Below the pieces are notes generated by a model that was not told where the DNA came from, did no database searches, and was given only the letters and a program-made list of their open reading frames with translations. Made by a program: the position numbers and the translations under genes. Shown here one piece after another: positions 5,593-8,088 of a stretch of 8,088 nt of DNA (its first letter is position 1; every line of letters begins with the position of its first letter). This DNA is from Gallionellales bacterium CG03_land_8_20_14_0_80_55_15 (GTDB lineage Bacteria; Pseudomonadota; Gammaproteobacteria; Burkholderiales; Gallionellaceae): NCBI GenBank assembly GCA_002780675.1, contig PEUR01000122.1, positions 1-8,088 of the forward strand, written 5' to 3'.

Positions 5593-6443
5593 TGTAAGGA
5601 AAAGGATTGCCAGACAGGACGGCAGATCAGCGGAAGGTCGGGCAAGTGTCCCATATCCCGGTAACTTTCGCCCGGCCCGTGAAAATCCGAACCGCAGGAA
5701 GCCGCCAGATTGAACTGGTCGGCATAGCGCGCAAATTCGACATATTGCTCCGGCGTATGGCTGCCGGTAACGACCTCCAAAGCCTGCCCGCCCAAATGAA
5801 CAAATTCGGCCAGCAATTCTTGCAAGGTTTTTTTACCCATGCTGTTCTTGCCGACCATGTAACGACCGGGATGCGCCAGCACCGCCACGCCGCCACTGCC
5901 GCGTATCCAGCTAATCGCATCGGCAAGAGTCGCCCATTGATGCGCGACATAGCCTGGCTTTCCCGTCACCAGATAGCGGTTAAAAACGCTTTTCATGTCC
6001 TTGCAATGTCCCGCTTCGACCAGATAGCGAGCGAAGTGTGCGCGACCTATCATTGTCGGATTGCCTGCGAATTTGAGCGCACCCTGCAATACCCCGCCGA
6101 TTCCCGCCTTGGCCAACTCATCGGCCATTTTTCGGGCGCGTTCGCCGCGCCCGCTGCGCACACTTTGCAACCCTTCCTTCAACGGCGGATAGTCGGGATC
6201 AATGCCTAGCCCAACGATGTGCAAGGTATGCTTGCGCCACGTCACGGAGATTTCCACACCGTTGATAAACGCCATGCCGAACCGAGCAGCCACCGCACGC
6301 GCCTCATCCAGCCCATCGGTATCGTCGTGATCGGTCAGCGCCAATACTTTTACGCCACGCGCTGCGGCGCGATTGACCAGTTCGGTCGGCGTGAGCGTGC
6401 CGTCAGAAACCGTGGAATGACAGTGCAGGTCGTAATCTAACAT
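5589..6443 (-). CDS. rnm: PHP-domain phosphatase / 5'-3' exoribonuclease (RNase AM, YciV-like)
   Basis: A metal-dependent phosphoesterase of 284 residues. The PHP metal ligands appear in order: HCH (H7, H9), Asp14, TDHDD (H39, D40), NGVEIS (Glu64), His75, AHPGR (H191) and GSDFH (D253, H255). This is the YciV/TrpH family. E. coli YciV is a 5'-3' exonuclease trimming rRNA 5' ends, and some relatives hydrolyse 3',5'-nucleoside bisphosphates such as pAp; which activity dominates here cannot be told from sequence. Start ATG 6443 puts the first motif at residue 4, as usual. The ribosome site is weak. The stop codon at 5589-5591 lies in the terminal repeat of the downstream MITE-like element, so the last residues may have been altered by its arrival. 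Its pairing with yciO is also seen in E. coli. Confidence 0.93.
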   Translation of the reverse strand: MLDYDLHCHSTVSDGTLTPTELVNRAAARGVKVLALTDHDDTDGLDEARAVAARFGMAFINGVEISVTWRKHTLHIVGLGIDPDYPPLKEGLQSVRSGRGERARKMADELAKAGIGGVLQGALKFAGNPTMIGRAHFARYLVEAGHCKDMKSVFNRYLVTGKPGYVAHQWATLADAISWIRGSGGVAVLAHPGRYMVGKNSMGKKTLQELLAEFVHLGGQALEVVTGSHTPEQYVEFARYADQFNLAASCGSDFHGPGESYRDMGHLPDLPLICRPVWQSFSLH

Positions 6444-6476
6444 TCGAGCGATGAAAAACTAAAAAAAAATTTTATA

Positions 6477-6607
6477 ATCCGCAGATTACGCAGATTTTCG
6501 CAGATTCTTAAACCGTGCCCCCCCTCACCCGAACTCAGCCAAAAAAGTTGAAAATTCAATTTTTTCACCGATGGGTTAATTCCGAATAATCTGCGTAATC
6601 TGCGGAT
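6477..6607. repeat. 131-bp inverted-repeat element with GCAGATT units
   Basis: Positions 6477-6496 and 6588-6607 are a perfect 20-bp inverted repeat. The left arm and its extension contain GCAGATT three times (6481, 6490, 6501). The interior holds a C7 tract (6518-6524) and an AT palindrome around TTGAAAATTCAA with A6/T6 flanks (6541-6565). It lies between rnfH and rnm and has no credible ORF. Elements with tandem GCAGATT-like units are common intergenic repeats in beta- and gammaproteobacteria, so a dispersed MITE/REP-like element is the likely class. Its AT-rich left side might contribute a promoter for rnm. Confidence 0.75.
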
Positions 6608-6624
6608 AAAAGCTTTTTCTGAAA

Positions 6625-6936
6625 TCATGCGTCACCGCCGCCTTTCTTCATTACCTTGCCTTCTTCCGCGCGCCTGCGGCGCACCTCCTTGGGGTCAGCC
6701 AACAGCGGCCGATATATCTCGACGCGATCTAATTCGCGCAGCACCGCATCTGGCTTGGTCAGCTTGCCAAAAATGCCCAGCCTGGTCTTGGACAAATCAA
6801 TTTCAGGATATTTTTCAAGTATGCCGCTGACCATTACCGCATCTTGTGCCGTCGTCCCGGGCGGCACGGCAAGTTTCAGCAAGGTCTGCTGGTGTGGCAG
6901 GGCATAGACCACTTCAACATTAATATTTTCACTCAT
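6625..6936 (-). CDS. rnfH: RnfH family protein (UPF0125)
   Basis: A small protein of 103 residues with a ubiquitin-like beta-grasp fold in the family. Typical features are INVEVVYALPHQQ (5-17), TTAQDAVMVSGI (28-39), IFGKL (55-59) and DRVEIYRPLLADPKEVRRRRA (70-90), followed by a basic, flexible tail. Its role is not well settled: it is named after linkage to rnf genes in Rhodobacter, and as RatB it is paired with RatA as a proposed toxin-antitoxin partner. Its ATG overlaps the ratA stop (ATGA, 6933-6936), so translation is probably coupled, which fits the absence of a strong ribosome site. Confidence 0.93.
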   Translation of the reverse strand: MSENINVEVVYALPHQQTLLKLAVPPGTTAQDAVMVSGILEKYPEIDLSKTRLGIFGKLTKPDAVLRELDRVEIYRPLLADPKEVRRRRAEEGKVMKKGGGDA

Positions 6937-7370
6937 GGTTGCAAATAAACCTTTTCAGCGCGTTCAATAAAAGCATCCACGAAGCTGTTGGCAATGTAGT
7001 GAAACACCGGCCCCACCAGCTTTTCCAACAGTTTATTGGAAAATTCGTAATGCAAACGAAATTCTATTTTACAGGCGGAATCACTCAGCGGGATAAATCG
7101 CCAACATCCGTCCAGCTGGCGGAAGGGTCCGTCCTGCAAGGTGATGTCTATCTGATGCGGCGGAGTGCGCACGTTTTCAGTGGTAAACGATTGTTTAATA
7201 TGATGATAGTTGATATGGACGGTGGCATGAATTTTATTGCCTTCCAGTGTGGTGACACTCCCCCCCCCGCACCAGGGCAAAAACTCGGGATATTCTTCCA
7301 CCGTGTCAACCAGATTGAACATCTGTTCCGCGCTGTGCGCGACCAATACTGTTTTCTCTACTGATGCCAT
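6933..7370 (-). CDS. ratA: RatA/coenzyme Q-binding START-domain protein (SRPBCC fold)
   Basis: A 145-residue protein of the polyketide cyclase/Coq10-like START family. Recognisable stretches are VEKTVLVAHSAEQMFNLVDTVEEYPEFLPWC (4-34), DGPFRQLDGCWRF (80-92), IEFRLHYEFSN (102-112) and VDAFIERAEKVY (131-142). In E. coli RatA was reported to block 70S ribosome assembly, and the Coq10 relatives bind ubiquinone; the cellular role here is open. Start set at ATG 7370, where the family N-terminus begins; extension to 7430 gives an unrelated hydrophobic leader that would overlap the smpB promoter. A run of nine G on the coding strand (7260-7268) encodes the GGG after LPWC. Divergent from smpB, in the order I recall for betaproteobacteria. 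Confidence 0.94.
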   Translation of the reverse strand: MASVEKTVLVAHSAEQMFNLVDTVEEYPEFLPWCGGGSVTTLEGNKIHATVHINYHHIKQSFTTENVRTPPHQIDITLQDGPFRQLDGCWRFIPLSDSACKIEFRLHYEFSNKLLEKLVGPVFHYIANSFVDAFIERAEKVYLQP

Positions 7371-7397
7371 GAGCAATCTAGCCGCTATTCCAAAGGC

Positions 7398-7406
7398 TGG
7401 TAGAAT
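7398..7406 (+). promoter_or_regulatory. Putative extended -10 promoter for smpB
   Basis: TGGTAGAAT has the TGn extension plus a 5/6 match to TATAAT, 29 nt before the smpB ATG. No good -35 hexamer is present, which extended -10 promoters can do without. The 65-bp divergent gap must also hold the ratA promoter, which I could not place with confidence. Confidence 0.4.
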
Positions 7407-7435
7407 AGCCGAACACACTGCAAAATTCACCTGCC

Positions 7436-7885
7436 ATGAGCATTATCCAGAATAAAAAAGCGTTTCACGAATACTTCATCGAAGACAAATACGAGGCCGG
7501 CATCATGCTGGAAGGCTGGGAAGTCAAGGCCATCCGCGCCGGACGCGCGCAACTCAAGGAAGCCTACGTCACCGCCAAGGATGGCGCGCTCTACCTGTTC
7601 GGCTCGCATATCAGCCCCCTGTTGAACGCCTCGACGCACATCCATCCCGATCCGGTACGCACCCGCAAACTGTTGCTGCACGCCGCAGAAATCGAAAAAA
7701 TCATCAACAAGGTGCAACGCGCAGGCTACACCGTCATGCCAATTGATCTGCATTACAAGGGCGGGCGCGTCAAACTGACCATCGGTCTTGCCAAAGGCAA
7801 AAAGCTCCACGACAAGCGCGCCACGGAAAAGGAAAAAGACTCCAAACGCGAAGCCGCACAGGCCATGAAAAAAGAACGGCGTTAA
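7436..7885 (+). CDS. smpB: SsrA-binding protein SmpB
   Basis: Binds tmRNA and delivers it to stalled ribosomes so that incomplete proteins are tagged for degradation. The 149-residue protein has the usual length and motifs: [18 protein letters not shown] (6-23), [20 protein letters not shown] (25-44), the [13 protein letters not shown] stretch (70-82) and the [16 protein letters not shown] segment (113-128). The tail after it is highly charged and ends in KKERR; it inserts into the empty mRNA channel of the ribosome. Start ATG 7436 fits the family N-terminus although no clear Shine-Dalgarno precedes it. It is the only plus-strand gene seen. The tmRNA gene itself is not in this window. Confidence 0.97.
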   Translation: MSIIQNKKAFHEYFIEDKYEAGIMLEGWEVKAIRAGRAQLKEAYVTAKDGALYLFGSHISPLLNASTHIHPDPVRTRKLLLHAAEIEKIINKVQRAGYTVMPIDLHYKGGRVKLTIGLAKGKKLHDKRATEKEKDSKREAAQAMKKERR

Positions 7886-8013
7886 CGGGCATGGCAATGA
7901 TGCCACCCCCGATAACCCGCCCTGCCCCATTGCCCCTCACCTCGCTCTCCCCTTCACCAATAGGGGAAAATGCGAACGAACCGCTGCGCGAGTTTTAATT
8001 CAAATAGCCCCTA
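7886..8013 (+). other. Non-coding region downstream of smpB
   Basis: No gene is seen. Two weak hairpins are present: GGCAT/ATGCC (7888-7904) and TCCCC/GGGGA (7948-7967). Neither is followed by a T-run directly, though TTTTAATT occurs further on, so any terminator for smpB is uncertain. The C-rich part (about 7912-7953) resembles the CCCCTCACC-type intergenic repeats common in proteobacteria. Confidence 0.4.
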
Positions 8014-8088
8014 GGAGTCTGTCGGACTTGAAGAATCGTAGCGAAAATTTGGCTGGGCGAGGGCAGATTTTGCTGGTTTCGCAGGTCA
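8014..8088. repeat. Possible end of a mobile or dispersed element
   Basis: The text begins GGAGTCTGTCGGACTT right after CTAG (8011-8014). Ends with GAGTCTGTCGGAC-like sequence are familiar to me from IS termini, but I cannot name the family. Inside, GCGAAA (8041-8046) and TTTCGC (8077-8082) form an inverted pair. The other end lies beyond the window, so identity is a guess. Confidence 0.3.

Noticed and set aside
6437..6628. 63-codon minus-strand frame between rnfH and rnm
   Set aside because: It is made almost entirely of the inverted-repeat element; residues mirror the GCAGATT repeats.
7371..7430. Upstream extension of ratA
   Set aside because: It would add about 20 unrelated residues and cover the divergent promoter region.
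7427..7930. 167-codon open frame on the minus strand
   Set aside because: It is antisense to smpB and has no family features.
1..8088. CRISPR array, tRNA, rRNA or riboswitch
   Set aside because: No regularly spaced direct repeats, no cloverleaf-like or rRNA-like text, and no recognisable aptamer were found on reading both strands.

Overview
The window looks like chromosomal DNA of a betaproteobacterium, possibly of the Nitrosomonadales/Gallionellaceae type. That placement is inferred from protein style and from a gene order recalled from that group; no database search was possible. Ten intact protein genes are called. Nine are on the minus strand and smpB alone is on the plus strand.

Right to left, in the direction of minus-strand transcription: smpB (trans-translation) diverges from ratA-rnfH, which overlap as ATGA. 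After a 131-bp inverted-repeat element comes rnm (PHP-domain phosphatase/exonuclease). A second small inverted-repeat element separates rnm from a tight run: yciO, an M50 site-2-protease-like membrane protease, and trpS (overlap TAATG, then a 2-nt gap). After 160 nt follow scpA and scpB, overlapping by 35 bp, which encode the chromosome-condensation partners of SMC. These are housekeeping genes.

The left quarter is accessory. Downstream of scpB lie a second copy of the small repeat, then arsR and arsC (arsenite-responsive repressor and thioredoxin-type arsenate reductase). Next is a short out-of-frame remnant that reads like the C-terminus of the arsenite pump ATPase ArsA. The cassette therefore looks like a decayed ars operon: no arsenite efflux gene is intact here. 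The extreme left (1-174) and extreme right (about 8014-8088) hold hairpin-rich non-coding DNA that resembles dispersed repeats or mobile-element ends.

I see no wholly new multigene system. The points most worth a second look are: a Cys pattern in TrpRS almost identical to the [4Fe-4S] motif of Thermotoga TrpRS; two related MITE-like repeats built around a dRS3-type 20-mer; the ars deletion scar; an exact 11-bp tandem repeat in the arsR promoter; and a nine-G tract inside ratA. No tRNA, rRNA or CRISPR array was seen.
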